DNA from: Halotalea alkalilenta DSM 17697
GTDB lineage: Bacteria > Pseudomonadota > Gammaproteobacteria > Pseudomonadales > Halomonadaceae
Length of the DNA: 39,346 nucleotides
Direction of reading: 5' to 3'
Assembly (NCBI RefSeq): GCF_000621205.1
Contig: NZ_KK211236.1
Span: 1 to 39,346 of the forward strand
Numbering within the stretch: the stretch's first letter is position 1; each line of letters begins with the position of its first letter. Position numbers and translations under genes: made by a program. Shown here piece after piece: positions 1 to 7,524 of this stretch. A model generated the notes under the pieces. That model did no database searches. It was given only the letters and a program-made list of their open reading frames with translations, and had not been told where the DNA came from.

Positions 1-351
1 GAACCCGAGCTGCTTGGCGAGTCGACGCATGGAACGTTGTTTGGTTTCCAGCGCCTGTGCCTCGTAGTACTGGAGTCCGTGTTCGACATACTCCAATCCT
101 TTGACCATGACGCGCCAGAACAGCGCCGCGAGTTTGCGCGCCAGGGCGATATTGGCGATCAATCCACCTCGGCGACCCGCCATCCGACGGTAAAAACCGC
201 CCAGCGCAATGTGTTTGCTGCGAGCGAGGCTGCGGGCCATGACGCAAAACAGGCGCCCAGCACGATTACGCCTGCGCTTGGCCGAGCGTTGGCGCTTACC
301 GCTCTGATGACTCCCGGGGGCCAGCCCGGTCCAAGCTCCAAACGGCTCGGA
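1..351 (-). mobile_element. IS110-family transposase fragment (C-terminal part)
   Basis: Read on the minus strand from 351 to the window edge, one open frame gives the C-terminal transposase_20-like region of IS110/IS116/IS902 transposases. It starts with EPFGAWTGLAPG, continues through a basic stretch with GKRQRSAKRRRNRAGRL, and reaches FYRRMAGRRGGLIANIALARKLAALFW, here quoted in pieces: FYRRMAGRRGG and ALARKLAALFW. The frame meets a stop at 352-354, with no start codon and no N-terminal DEDD catalytic domain, so the element is 5'-truncated. The other end runs off the window. The abrupt change from GC-rich to AT-rich sequence near 350 marks the break. The fragment is presumably inactive and probably records an insertion or recombination at the edge of the polysaccharide locus. 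Family assignment is by motif recognition only. Confidence 0.72.
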
Positions 352-790
352 TTAAGTATCTATGCTATTAAAGAGTACCAAAGTAACCAACTATTGAAAC
401 AGCTTGGTCAGAATACCGTTGAGTCTCGAATGATTGGTATTGCATTGAATCCATTCAACCAAAATTCATCACTCTATGGTATGGCCTACCTACAGAATAC
501 AGCAGGGGGGAGGAGAGTATTTTCAAACCTTAAAACTCCAGAACGCGAAAAATTCATCGTGTACTTCATGTACCATGATCATCCAACTTGCTAAAAGTGG
601 ATACTATCATCTAGATCTACACTTCAACAATATACTAATTGATAAGCGGGGTCAGATGATTTGGATAGATACCCATATCAAACGGCTTCCCCAAAAGGCT
701 GCAGCGCGCAGATATGTGCTTGATGAAATGATCGACCCAATAAAGCTTGAAGGCGCACAATATATAGCAAAAAAATTCGCGAATGAATAA
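352..790 (+). pseudogene. Lipopolysaccharide-kinase-like (WaaP/InaA type) remnant, truncated and frameshifted
   Basis: Two overlapping plus-strand frames together read like one small sugar-kinase-fold protein. The upstream frame (352 to about 570) begins with YAIKEYQ, a possible N-lobe lysine strand. The downstream frame (about 570-790) holds HLDLHFNNILID followed by WIDTH, which matches the catalytic loop HxDLHxxN and the metal-binding Asp of Kdo/heptose kinases and related eukaryotic-like kinases. The frame changes by one position near 565-585, and the upstream frame stops at 592-594. There is no credible start, because the 5' end is cut at the IS110 fragment. It is AT-rich like the glycosyltransferases beside it and converges on them. 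Such kinases phosphorylate inner-core sugars of LPS. This copy looks dead. A programmed frameshift or a sequencing error is possible but less likely given the missing N-terminus. Confidence 0.5.
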
Positions 791-814
791 CACCCTACTT
801 CTAACATTTTTCAT

Positions 815-1612
815 TCACCACCCTAAGCGGTAAAGTTTCCTGAATTGTCGACGGATGAAACGCTTTGCTTCTCTCAAGCGCAGTACATTTTTGATACCAT
901 ATCCTTTTCTTTGATATTTATAGCTTGCCTTAGCCACATCACGCTCTATCTCAATAGTACTGTTAGTCAATGTCGGTGCGGGATGAGCAATGAAATCGGC
1001 CAGGTATATTTCGTCAAAAGCACCATGATCATGCAAATAGCGCCAATCATCAGCGATGTAAAGCGACTGCTGGTGTAGTGTAACCATCTTTCGAACTACG
1101 GAAGTATGAATCAAATAACAACAGGTAGTACTAACATGTTTATAGCTTCGAATTGTCTTACTGAAAATAATCCCCGGAGCGACATAAAAGTTCTTCCATA
1201 AACTAAGCATTATATAGTCCCGCCATACTCTCTCATCTTGTCCTCCAAGAATATAGAGAGTGTTGGGGTCAAAATTCCCAAGGTCAATTCGACAAAAAGT
1301 ATCGAAGCGCTCATCAATGAGCGCATCATCCTCAAGCACGATACTCCATTCATTTCCTTTTCTAAGAATATCTGAGTAAATTTTTTGATGACTCAACAAA
1401 CAACCTATCTCACCGATAGAAATAGGACGATTCATTCGGCGTGAAAAATCGGAGGAATTGATCTCTCGTACATAGTCATCGTCGAGCTCACGACCGTCGA
1501 CTGCACTTACCAGGGTATAGTCAATTTTCCGAGCACCGAAGTAGTCAATCAACGGCTTGCGTCTTTCTGGGGTTCTATCAAGAGAAAGCAAGTAAATCGG
1601 AATATTGGACAT
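815..1612 (-). CDS. GT25 family LPS/LOS glycosyltransferase
   Basis: The product (265 aa) matches glycosyltransferase family 25, the LgtB/LgtE/LpsA-like enzymes that add galactose or similar sugars to lipooligosaccharide. Visible hallmarks are the N-terminal IYLLSLDRTPERR, the GEIGCLLSHQKIYSDI block (about residues 68-82), the acidic motif LEDDA (93-97), and a basic C-terminus typical of a peripheral membrane enzyme. The start at 1612 (MSNIPIY) is chosen because the family begins just before this strand. An in-frame ATG at 1678 would overlap the upstream gene by 59 bases. It follows the GT32-like gene by 7 bases and is probably the last gene of the transcript. It is AT-rich, like its two upstream neighbours. 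The acceptor and sugar donor cannot be read from the sequence. Confidence 0.85.
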   Translation of the reverse strand: MSNIPIYLLSLDRTPERRKPLIDYFGARKIDYTLVSAVDGRELDDDYVREINSSDFSRRMNRPISIGEIGCLLSHQKIYSDILRKGNEWSIVLEDDALIDERFDTFCRIDLGNFDPNTLYILGGQDERVWRDYIMLSLWKNFYVAPGIIFSKTIRSYKHVSTTCCYLIHTSVVRKMVTLHQQSLYIADDWRYLHDHGAFDEIYLADFIAHPAPTLTNSTIEIERDVAKASYKYQRKGYGIKNVLRLREAKRFIRRQFRKLYRLGW

Positions 1613-1619
1613 AATGGCA

Positions 1620-2408
1620 TCACTGACTGGAGATAATCCTACCAAGCGGCGAGGATTCAGGGACGTTAGAAAGATCATGTGTTTTCAACACCTCATTGAA
1701 GAGGTGTATACAACAAGAACGAGATGTCAATAAATCGTTTAGCATTAGGCCGGGGTCCAGTAATTGACTGACCCGATCATATCCAATTGGATAAAGCACA
1801 TCCACGGGCTTAGCATATCTTATCAAATCGAGTTTCCTTGCGAAGTGAGTAATGGCAGCAGGTCCTAGCGTGCCCCATTTCATCTTCTCACGGCGTACCG
1901 GAAAACCTAGACGTTTGCGCAACCACAGCTTATGTCGGCGCGATTTAGACATCCACTCAGGGATGAGATAAGGATCGCGCGCTGAGCGCAGCAGCTCTGC
2001 GATGAATACACTATCTCTTGGCGCTGCGAGTACAGCACCGTTGAGCCTATAGTCATTTTCAAGACCGAACAAGTAGCCATGATCAGGAAGCTCGATTGGC
2101 GCCACACAATATACATCGCAATCTACATAGACTCCTGTTTCACGACTTAACAGTTCATAACGGAATAAATCAGAGAAAAGCGCAAAACTTCCCGATGCAC
2201 TATGCTGGAATACCTTTTCATTGCTAAGCACACTTTCGGCATTGCACCACTCGACTCCATCAGGTAGATCAGAAATAGGCTGATAAGCATGCAGCATTAC
2301 CCTGTGTCCATGAACAACAAAGGATTTTAAGCACGCCGAAGCAATCGGACCGAGCTGCTTTCCAATCCAAAACGCATGGATAAGGGTAAGCTTATTCAAA
2401 TGTGACAT
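1620..2408 (-). CDS. GT32-like glycosyltransferase (DXD sugar-binding type)
   Basis: The protein (262 aa) has the layout of the 'glycosyltransferase sugar-binding region containing DXD motif' family, related to yeast OCH1 and bacterial capsular transferases. It shows the early IHAFWIG strand (about 10-16), FALFSDLFRYELL (75-87) and the metal/nucleotide-sugar motif VYVDCDVY with DCD at 96-98. The start at 2408 has a GGGGA sequence 9 bases upstream. The alternative ATG at 2417 would overlap the preceding gene and lacks a properly spaced ribosome-binding site. It lies between a Wzy/WaaL-like gene (1-base gap) and a GT25 gene, and the three form a compact AT-rich operon. It is probably cytoplasmic, adding a sugar to the polysaccharide or LPS core. 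The sugar is unknown. Confidence 0.82.
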   Translation of the reverse strand: MSHLNKLTLIHAFWIGKQLGPIASACLKSFVVHGHRVMLHAYQPISDLPDGVEWCNAESVLSNEKVFQHSASGSFALFSDLFRYELLSRETGVYVDCDVYCVAPIELPDHGYLFGLENDYRLNGAVLAAPRDSVFIAELLRSARDPYLIPEWMSKSRRHKLWLRKRLGFPVRREKMKWGTLGPAAITHFARKLDLIRYAKPVDVLYPIGYDRVSQLLDPGLMLNDLLTSRSCCIHLFNEVLKTHDLSNVPESSPLGRIISSQ

Positions 2409-2409
2409 A

Positions 2410-3717
2410 TTAACCATTCCCCTGAACTAAGCGACTCTGGATGATGCTATCACGGCCTAATGAAAAATATAATGCACTTATCACACAAAATAGCATGACA
2501 AGATCCGGATGGATGAAAAAGCTATCGAACAGGCAATAAATCATTATCAACAACAAAAAAAATGCAAAGTCACCTGATATGATCTTATCTTTAACTGCCA
2601 TCAGTACGCCGCTAGAAAACAGAAGCAACATAACTAATAATCCTTTTATTCCTTTCAGCGAGAGAGCATCCAGATATTCATTATGGACATGATAAAGCAT
2701 TGCTTCTAGGGCAGCTCTATTAGAATATTCATTTAACATCACATATTGTTGCAGATAAAAATAGCGCTCTCCAATACCATTACTCCAGGGAGATTCTAAG
2801 ATAGCAAAAATCGATCCTTTCCACATTGAAAATCTCCCCCCCATGGAGGTATTCGGTTGCCCATTGAAATATTGAACAATTTCAAAATAAGTCGAAAATA
2901 ATCTATTGGCCACATTGAAATGATATAAACATCCAAGAACAACCATTGAAAGAGTCAAAATTATCAATAAACGAATGTTTCGTGGACATGAGGGGAAAGA
3001 CTTTCCTACATACCAAATACAGTATAGCGTTAACAATACCAACACTGATCGGGTATCTGTCAACCAGACAAAAATGAAACCACAGACGGCAACAATAATG
3101 CCACTACCTTTCTTGATTATAGAGAGAGTGTCAACTCCCTTACCAAAGGAAAATAGCATAATGATAATAAAAAAATATTCCATTGCTGTCGTAATTGGCC
3201 AGTCTCCTTTCAACTGAACACGCGATGAAGTATTTTGCCATTCGTCAATGCCCAGCACCAGAACCACTAATAGAAAAACAAATAACCCCATTGCCATAAA
3301 AATAAGAAATATCGGGCGTTGATAAATTTTCACACCGTATAGGCAAATGAACAATGGAATACTAATAACCATTGCTAATCCAGAATAAAAATGACGACTA
3401 TATATACTTGACAATTGGTAGTAATTCTCTCCTATATTAATGACGAGACCCTCTTCCTGCTGGCCATATACTAAAGACCAACTCAGCTCTAATCCACCCA
3501 CCATTATAATGGCAACAAGAAAAACCTTTACCCAAAATGGTGAACGAAGAAACCATTCTACTATCAGTTTTGCACGCAACAAGCAGAACAAAGAAGCCAG
3601 TATGACAGCGGCATAATATGCATGCCACGCTGCGCGATCATCGATCAATGCTCCACCTAATGCGACACATAACAAGATGACCACAGCATATTGAATTTTT
3701 GTAAGAAAAGCAGACAC
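2410..3717 (-). CDS. O-antigen ligase/polymerase-family membrane protein (Wzy/WaaL fold), copy 1
   Basis: This 435-aa polytopic membrane protein has roughly ten to twelve hydrophobic segments. A long periplasmic loop (about residues 275-350) carries the Wzy_C features GGRFSMWKGS, SPWSNGIGERYF and YHVHNEYLDAL. Arg and His residues in this loop are the ones implicated in ligases (WaaL) and polymerases (Wzy), which use undecaprenyl-diphosphate-linked glycans. It is markedly AT-rich, unlike the second family member at 7511-8869. The sequence alone does not say whether it polymerises repeat units or ligates them to lipid A-core. Its position next to GT25 and GT32 core-type transferases and a kinase remnant leans towards ligase or a core-associated role, which is inference. 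It starts at 3717, and the upstream gap to the WcaJ gene is 76 bases. Confidence 0.85.
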   Translation of the reverse strand: MSAFLTKIQYAVVILLCVALGGALIDDRAAWHAYYAAVILASLFCLLRAKLIVEWFLRSPFWVKVFLVAIIMVGGLELSWSLVYGQQEEGLVINIGENYYQLSSIYSRHFYSGLAMVISIPLFICLYGVKIYQRPIFLIFMAMGLFVFLLVVLVLGIDEWQNTSSRVQLKGDWPITTAMEYFFIIIMLFSFGKGVDTLSIIKKGSGIIVAVCGFIFVWLTDTRSVLVLLTLYCIWYVGKSFPSCPRNIRLLIILTLSMVVLGCLYHFNVANRLFSTYFEIVQYFNGQPNTSMGGRFSMWKGSIFAILESPWSNGIGERYFYLQQYVMLNEYSNRAALEAMLYHVHNEYLDALSLKGIKGLLVMLLLFSSGVLMAVKDKIISGDFAFFLLLIMIYCLFDSFFIHPDLVMLFCVISALYFSLGRDSIIQSRLVQGNG

Positions 3718-3793
3718 ACTATCCCCCGCAGTTAGCCGTTCGTGTAATGTTGCATATTTTTATATCAAAAATATTACTACAAATGTAGTCTGA
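3718..3793. other. AT-rich gap between wcaJ-like and wzy-like genes
   Basis: This short, very AT-rich spacer lies where the GC-rich part of the locus meets the AT-rich part. On the minus strand it holds a small hairpin (ACTAC-ATTT-GTAGT, 3776-3789) followed by a T-rich stretch. That could act as a weak terminator after the WcaJ-type gene, or simply as part of the junction. No convincing -35/-10 pair was found. Confidence 0.3.
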
Positions 3794-5191
3794 TTAATAA
3801 GCATTTTTATCGGCAAATCCCCTGAAAATCGTGAGGAAAATTATCTTCAGGTCGAGCCAGACCGACCAGTTCTCAATATACCAGAGGTCGAATTCGATTC
3901 TCTTTTCCAGACTGGTATCGCCACGCCAGCCGTTGATCTGCGCCCAGCCGGTAATGCCTGCCTTGACCAGATGCTTTTGCATGTAGCCTGGGATCTCATG
4001 CTGGAATTGGCGCACGAACACGGTGCGTTCGGGCCTTGGCCCCACGATCGACATATCGCCTCTGAGCACGTTGATGAACTGCGGCAGCTCATCGAGGCTG
4101 GTCTTGCGGATGAAGGCCCCGAACCGGGTCGTCGCCTTGCTCCTGGCACCACCCCACTGAACGCCGTTGCTCTCTGACTCCACCGCCATCGAGCGGAACT
4201 TGAGCATCTGGAACGGTCGGCCGTTCCAACTGACCCGCTCCTGGCGATAGAAGATCGGACCCGGCGAGCTGAGCCTCACACCGATGGCGAGTGCTGCGAG
4301 CAGAGGCGAAACGATCAGCAGGATGCTGCAGGATAGCGCCACGTCGAGACTGCGCTTCTTGAACCGGCTCCAACCGGTCATCGGCGAACAGCTCACGTTG
4401 ATCAGGTACATTCCAGCGATGGTCGAGGCGCTGTGGTTGATCAGCCGCAGGTCCGACATGTTGGGCATCAGCCGGATGTTGGCCGCTACGGTGTCGAGCG
4501 AGTTGATGATCCGATGCGCGTCCCTGCCGCGGGAAAGCGGCAGACACACCCATACTTCGTCCTCGACCACGGTCAGGCGCTTGCCGAATTCGTAGTTGTC
4601 CACCACGCCGCTGTACTTCTTGAGCCGACTCTTGAGTCGGTAGTCGATCACCAGTACCCGCGCGATGTCGAAGCTGCGCGTCTTGTCTCGACGCAGCGCA
4701 TAGAAGGCCGTTCGACAAGACGCCGCATCCCCGATCAGCAGCACCCGGCGACGGTTGCGCCCACGGCTGCGAAAGCGATAGATGATCGGATAGGCGATGA
4801 TCCTGACCACCAAGGAAAGCACCACGCCGATGCCCAGCCAGCTCGCCATCCACAGCCTGGAGAAATCGAACAGCTGGAAGGCGAACATCACCACTACGAT
4901 GGCCACGCACCAAAGGGAATAGGCGCCCACCAGCCGCGCCGCCAGGTAGGCACGCCGGCGGCCGCGCCAGGACTGATAGAGGCCACAAAAGGGGAACAGC
5001 CAGAGCTGGAGCAGGCCACCCACCAGGATCGCCCAGTGGTAGCGCTCGTATTCGATCGACCAGCTACCGAAACGCAGCGCATAGGCCATCCAGCCCGCCG
5101 CCAGAACCACGGAAAAATCGGCCCCGCGCGCCATCAGGGAGGTCAGCCAGTCAGGGCTGCGAGGGGTGAAGCGTTCATCGAAAACCGACAT
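3794..5191 (-). CDS. WcaJ-type undecaprenyl-phosphate sugar-1-phosphate transferase
   Basis: The enzyme (465 aa) starts glycan assembly by moving hexose-1-phosphate from a UDP-sugar onto undecaprenyl phosphate at the inner membrane. The N-terminal half has about four transmembrane segments (roughly residues 25-135). It is followed by a Rossmann-like soluble domain (about 145-260, with RRVLLIGDA). The C-terminal part (about 270-465) is the bacterial sugar transferase domain with a membrane hairpin, the KFRSM motif, LDELPQFINVLRGDMS and the VGPRP motif. The ending FADKNAY resembles WcaJ and related glucose-1-phosphate transferases. That suggests glucose as first sugar, though galactose cannot be excluded. 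It is GC-rich like the rest of the chromosome. Together with the flippase at 12150-13457 it argues for a Wzx/Wzy-dependent pathway. Confidence 0.92.
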   Translation of the reverse strand: MSVFDERFTPRSPDWLTSLMARGADFSVVLAAGWMAYALRFGSWSIEYERYHWAILVGGLLQLWLFPFCGLYQSWRGRRRAYLAARLVGAYSLWCVAIVVVMFAFQLFDFSRLWMASWLGIGVVLSLVVRIIAYPIIYRFRSRGRNRRRVLLIGDAASCRTAFYALRRDKTRSFDIARVLVIDYRLKSRLKKYSGVVDNYEFGKRLTVVEDEVWVCLPLSRGRDAHRIINSLDTVAANIRLMPNMSDLRLINHSASTIAGMYLINVSCSPMTGWSRFKKRSLDVALSCSILLIVSPLLAALAIGVRLSSPGPIFYRQERVSWNGRPFQMLKFRSMAVESESNGVQWGGARSKATTRFGAFIRKTSLDELPQFINVLRGDMSIVGPRPERTVFVRQFQHEIPGYMQKHLVKAGITGWAQINGWRGDTSLEKRIEFDLWYIENWSVWLDLKIIFLTIFRGFADKNAY

Positions 5192-5290
5192 TATGACACC
5201 AGAGTCCTTTCCACCACCGCATGTCCCGCTCGTATAACGATGCGCCGACGTTCATGGGGGCGGAGAGGATATCACTCTTCTCCCCTGGAA

Positions 5291-5314
5291 ATGCGCCCCC
5301 TCGCGGGGACGCAT
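5291..5314 (-). terminator. Hairpin after the WbaZ-like gene
   Basis: On the minus strand just downstream of the stop at 5324, ATGCGTCCCC pairs with GGGGGCGCAT around a GCGA loop, including one G-T pair. No real T-tract follows (TTCC), so factor-independent termination is uncertain. The 132-base gap 5192-5323 otherwise shows nothing convincing. The hairpin could separate the transcripts on either side or stabilise an mRNA end. Confidence 0.35.
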
Positions 5315-5323
5315 ACATCGTCG

Positions 5324-6448
5324 CTAGAAGCCTCGCTGCCGACGAAACTCAGACCAGCGCTCATCGACGAAGTTCTTGAACCGTTCATCGAACCGCTGCC
5401 TGGAGAAGCGCTCGGCGTGGCTTCGAATGAGCGCGGGCGAACGTTTCACCCCTTCGCGCTCGAACCGCTCGACCGCGGCGACGATGCCGGCACAGCTCTG
5501 CTCGTGGAAGTGAATCCCCGTCTCGCCGTCCACCACCGTCTCCAGCGCACCACCGCGCCCGTAGGCGATGACCGGCGTGCCGCACGCCTGGGCCTCGATC
5601 GGCATGATGCCGAAATCCTCCTCCGCGGCGAAAACGAACGCCTTGGCCTGCTCCATGTAATGCTTGAGCTCAGCGAAGGGCTGATAGCCAAGATAAGTGA
5701 TGTTGGGGGTCAGCATCTGTTTGATCTGCCCCATCTGCTCGCCATGACCGATCACCACCAGACGCTTGTCCGGCATTTTGGTGAACGCCTCTACGATCAG
5801 CGCGACGCGCTTGTAGGGCACGAGCCTGGAGGCCGCCAGGTAGAAGTCGTCTTTCTCCTCGACCAGGGAAAAGTCGTCCACCGCCACGTTCGGGTAGATG
5901 ACCTCGGCATCCCGGCGATAGACCTTGTTGATCCTTCTCGCGATGTAGCGAGAATTGGCAACGAAGAAGTCGACGCCATTGGCGGTGCGGACGTCCCACA
6001 GACGCAGCCGGTGGAGCAGATAGCGCGCAACGATGCCTTTGATCCCCTTCCCCATCCCGGATTCGGCCAGATACTGATGCTGGAAGTCCCAAGCATAGCG
6101 GATCGGCGTATGGCAGTAGCAGACGTGCAGCTGGTCGGGCCCGGTCAGCACGCCCTTGGCGACCGCGTGGGAGCTGGAAATGATCACGTCGTAGGCGGCG
6201 AGGTCGAACTGCTCGACCGCATAGGGCATCAGCGGCAGATACTTCTGATAATGGGTTTTCGCTTTCGGCAGCCTCGAGATGAAAGACTGCTTCACCTCGT
6301 GCTCGACGAAGCGCGTTTGCGAAAAAGCATCAGGATCATAGACGCAGGTATACACGTCAGCCTCGGGGAAAAGACCGAGGATAGCCTCTTCGACCTTCTC
6401 GGAGCCGGCATAGGAGATCAGCCAGTCCGTCACCAGCGCAATTTTCAC
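5324..6448 (-). CDS. GT4 family glycosyltransferase (WbaZ/mannosyltransferase-like)
   Basis: This 374-aa GT-B fold enzyme starts MKIALVTDWL and has the WbaZ-type CYCHTPIRYAWDF motif near residue 110-125. The C-terminal donor-binding half has ASRLVPYKR and the retaining GT4 EX7E motif in AAEEDFGIMPIEAQACG. Relatives are often annotated as mannosyltransferases using GDP-mannose, which fits the manC gene at 9013-10440. The exact sugar is inference. It begins with GTG, with AAGGGG about 10 bases upstream. It is one of two adjacent GT4 enzymes that probably add successive residues to the lipid-linked repeat unit in the cytoplasm. Confidence 0.9.
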   Translation of the reverse strand: MKIALVTDWLISYAGSEKVEEAILGLFPEADVYTCVYDPDAFSQTRFVEHEVKQSFISRLPKAKTHYQKYLPLMPYAVEQFDLAAYDVIISSSHAVAKGVLTGPDQLHVCYCHTPIRYAWDFQHQYLAESGMGKGIKGIVARYLLHRLRLWDVRTANGVDFFVANSRYIARRINKVYRRDAEVIYPNVAVDDFSLVEEKDDFYLAASRLVPYKRVALIVEAFTKMPDKRLVVIGHGEQMGQIKQMLTPNITYLGYQPFAELKHYMEQAKAFVFAAEEDFGIMPIEAQACGTPVIAYGRGGALETVVDGETGIHFHEQSCAGIVAAVERFEREGVKRSPALIRSHAERFSRQRFDERFKNFVDERWSEFRRQRGF

Positions 6449-6531
6449 TTAGAGACAGCCCCTTCCCTTCGAATTCATATCTTCATCCATGACGATCGAC
6501 CATTCCGCTCGTTCGCCTTTGACCATCTTAG

Positions 6532-7524
6532 TCACTGCAAGGCCAGCCGAACGCGTTCAGCCACACGCTCCCAACTGAACGAGCGCGCTCTCTCGATGCC
6601 TTTGTCTCGCAGGCGGGCACGCAGGTCTGCATCGTCATGCAGCCGCTCAATCCCCTGGCGTATTTCGTCCACGCGCAGGGGGTCGACCAGCCATGCGGCG
6701 CCACCCGCGATCTCAGGCAGCGAGGTGACGGTCGAGGTCAGCACCGGTGTACCGCACGCCATCGCTTCGACCACTGGCAAGCCAAAGCCCTCGTACAGGG
6801 AGGGAAAGAGCAACGCAATGGCATGACGATAGCAGGCTGCGAGTTGGGCATCATCCAAACGCCCAGTGAAGCGGATGCGTGAAGCCACGCCGAGACGGCT
6901 AATCTGTTCATCGAGCTCGGCAGTACTCTCCCCGGTCATCATCAGCTGTACGTCTTCGGGCAGGTGGGCTTCGGCGAAGGCTTCGATCAGGCGTCGCTCG
7001 TTCTTATGCGACTTACGGTTACTGACGCAAAAGAAGTAGCGAGACGTAGAGGGTGACTCTCCGGGCGCCGCTTCAACGCCGAAGACGCTCGACACCCCAT
7101 TGCCGACGTTGATCACGCGCTCGGGCGAGGCACCGCTCCAATCGATGATCCGCTGCCGGGAGAAAGCGGAGACCGTGAGCACACGGCGAGCCTGTCGACA
7201 GGCGGGTTTGAGCACCTGAGCATAGTAAAGGCGCTTCAGCGCGCTGCTGCCCTCATCGACGTCGATGTGATTGAGATCATGCACGGTAATCACGCTACGT
7301 GACCGGGCGAACAGCGGAGCATTGTAGCCAGGAGTGAACAGACGCTGGTGCGGATGCCTGAGCAACCAAAGGCCGGTCTTCAGCGGATCCAGCGCACCGC
7401 TCGGCTTGCCGCCCAGTTGGATTCCATGCAGGCCGTCTACGCGTTGAAAGAGCTCGCCAGCGAAGCGCCCGATGCCATGCTCACCAATCCAACGCTCGTC
7501 GAAAGCGTACTCAAAGCTGCTCAT
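6532..7524 (-). CDS. GT4 family glycosyltransferase
   Basis: This GT-B glycosyltransferase of about 330 aa has the acceptor-side VITVHDLNHID (a common mannosyltransferase-like stretch) and TVSAFSRQRII. The donor-binding segment contains FFCVSNRKSHKN and the retaining EX7E motif in LYEGFGLPVVEAMACGTP. ATG at 7524 is preferred because AGGTG lies 6 bases upstream and the overlap with the preceding wzy-like gene is only 14 bases. An in-frame ATG at 7566 would overlap by 56. The overlap implies translational coupling to that gene. Donor and linkage are unknown. A GDP-mannose donor is plausible from the neighbouring manC. Confidence 0.88.
   Translation of the reverse strand: MSSFEYAFDERWIGEHGIGRFAGELFQRVDGLHGIQLGGKPSGALDPLKTGLWLLRHPHQRLFTPGYNAPLFARSRSVITVHDLNHIDVDEGSSALKRLYYAQVLKPACRQARRVLTVSAFSRQRIIDWSGASPERVINVGNGVSSVFGVEAAPGESPSTSRYFFCVSNRKSHKNERRLIEAFAEAHLPEDVQLMMTGESTAELDEQISRLGVASRIRFTGRLDDAQLAACYRHAIALLFPSLYEGFGLPVVEAMACGTPVLTSTVTSLPEIAGGAAWLVDPLRVDEIRQGIERLHDDADLRARLRDKGIERARSFSWERVAERVRLALQ

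Noticed and set aside
4433-6826. A plus-strand open frame of 797 codons
   Set aside because: It runs antisense across the wcaJ-like gene and both GT4 genes. The minus-strand products have recognisable motifs along their length, while this frame reads as low-complexity Arg/His/Gln-rich sequence with no family motif.
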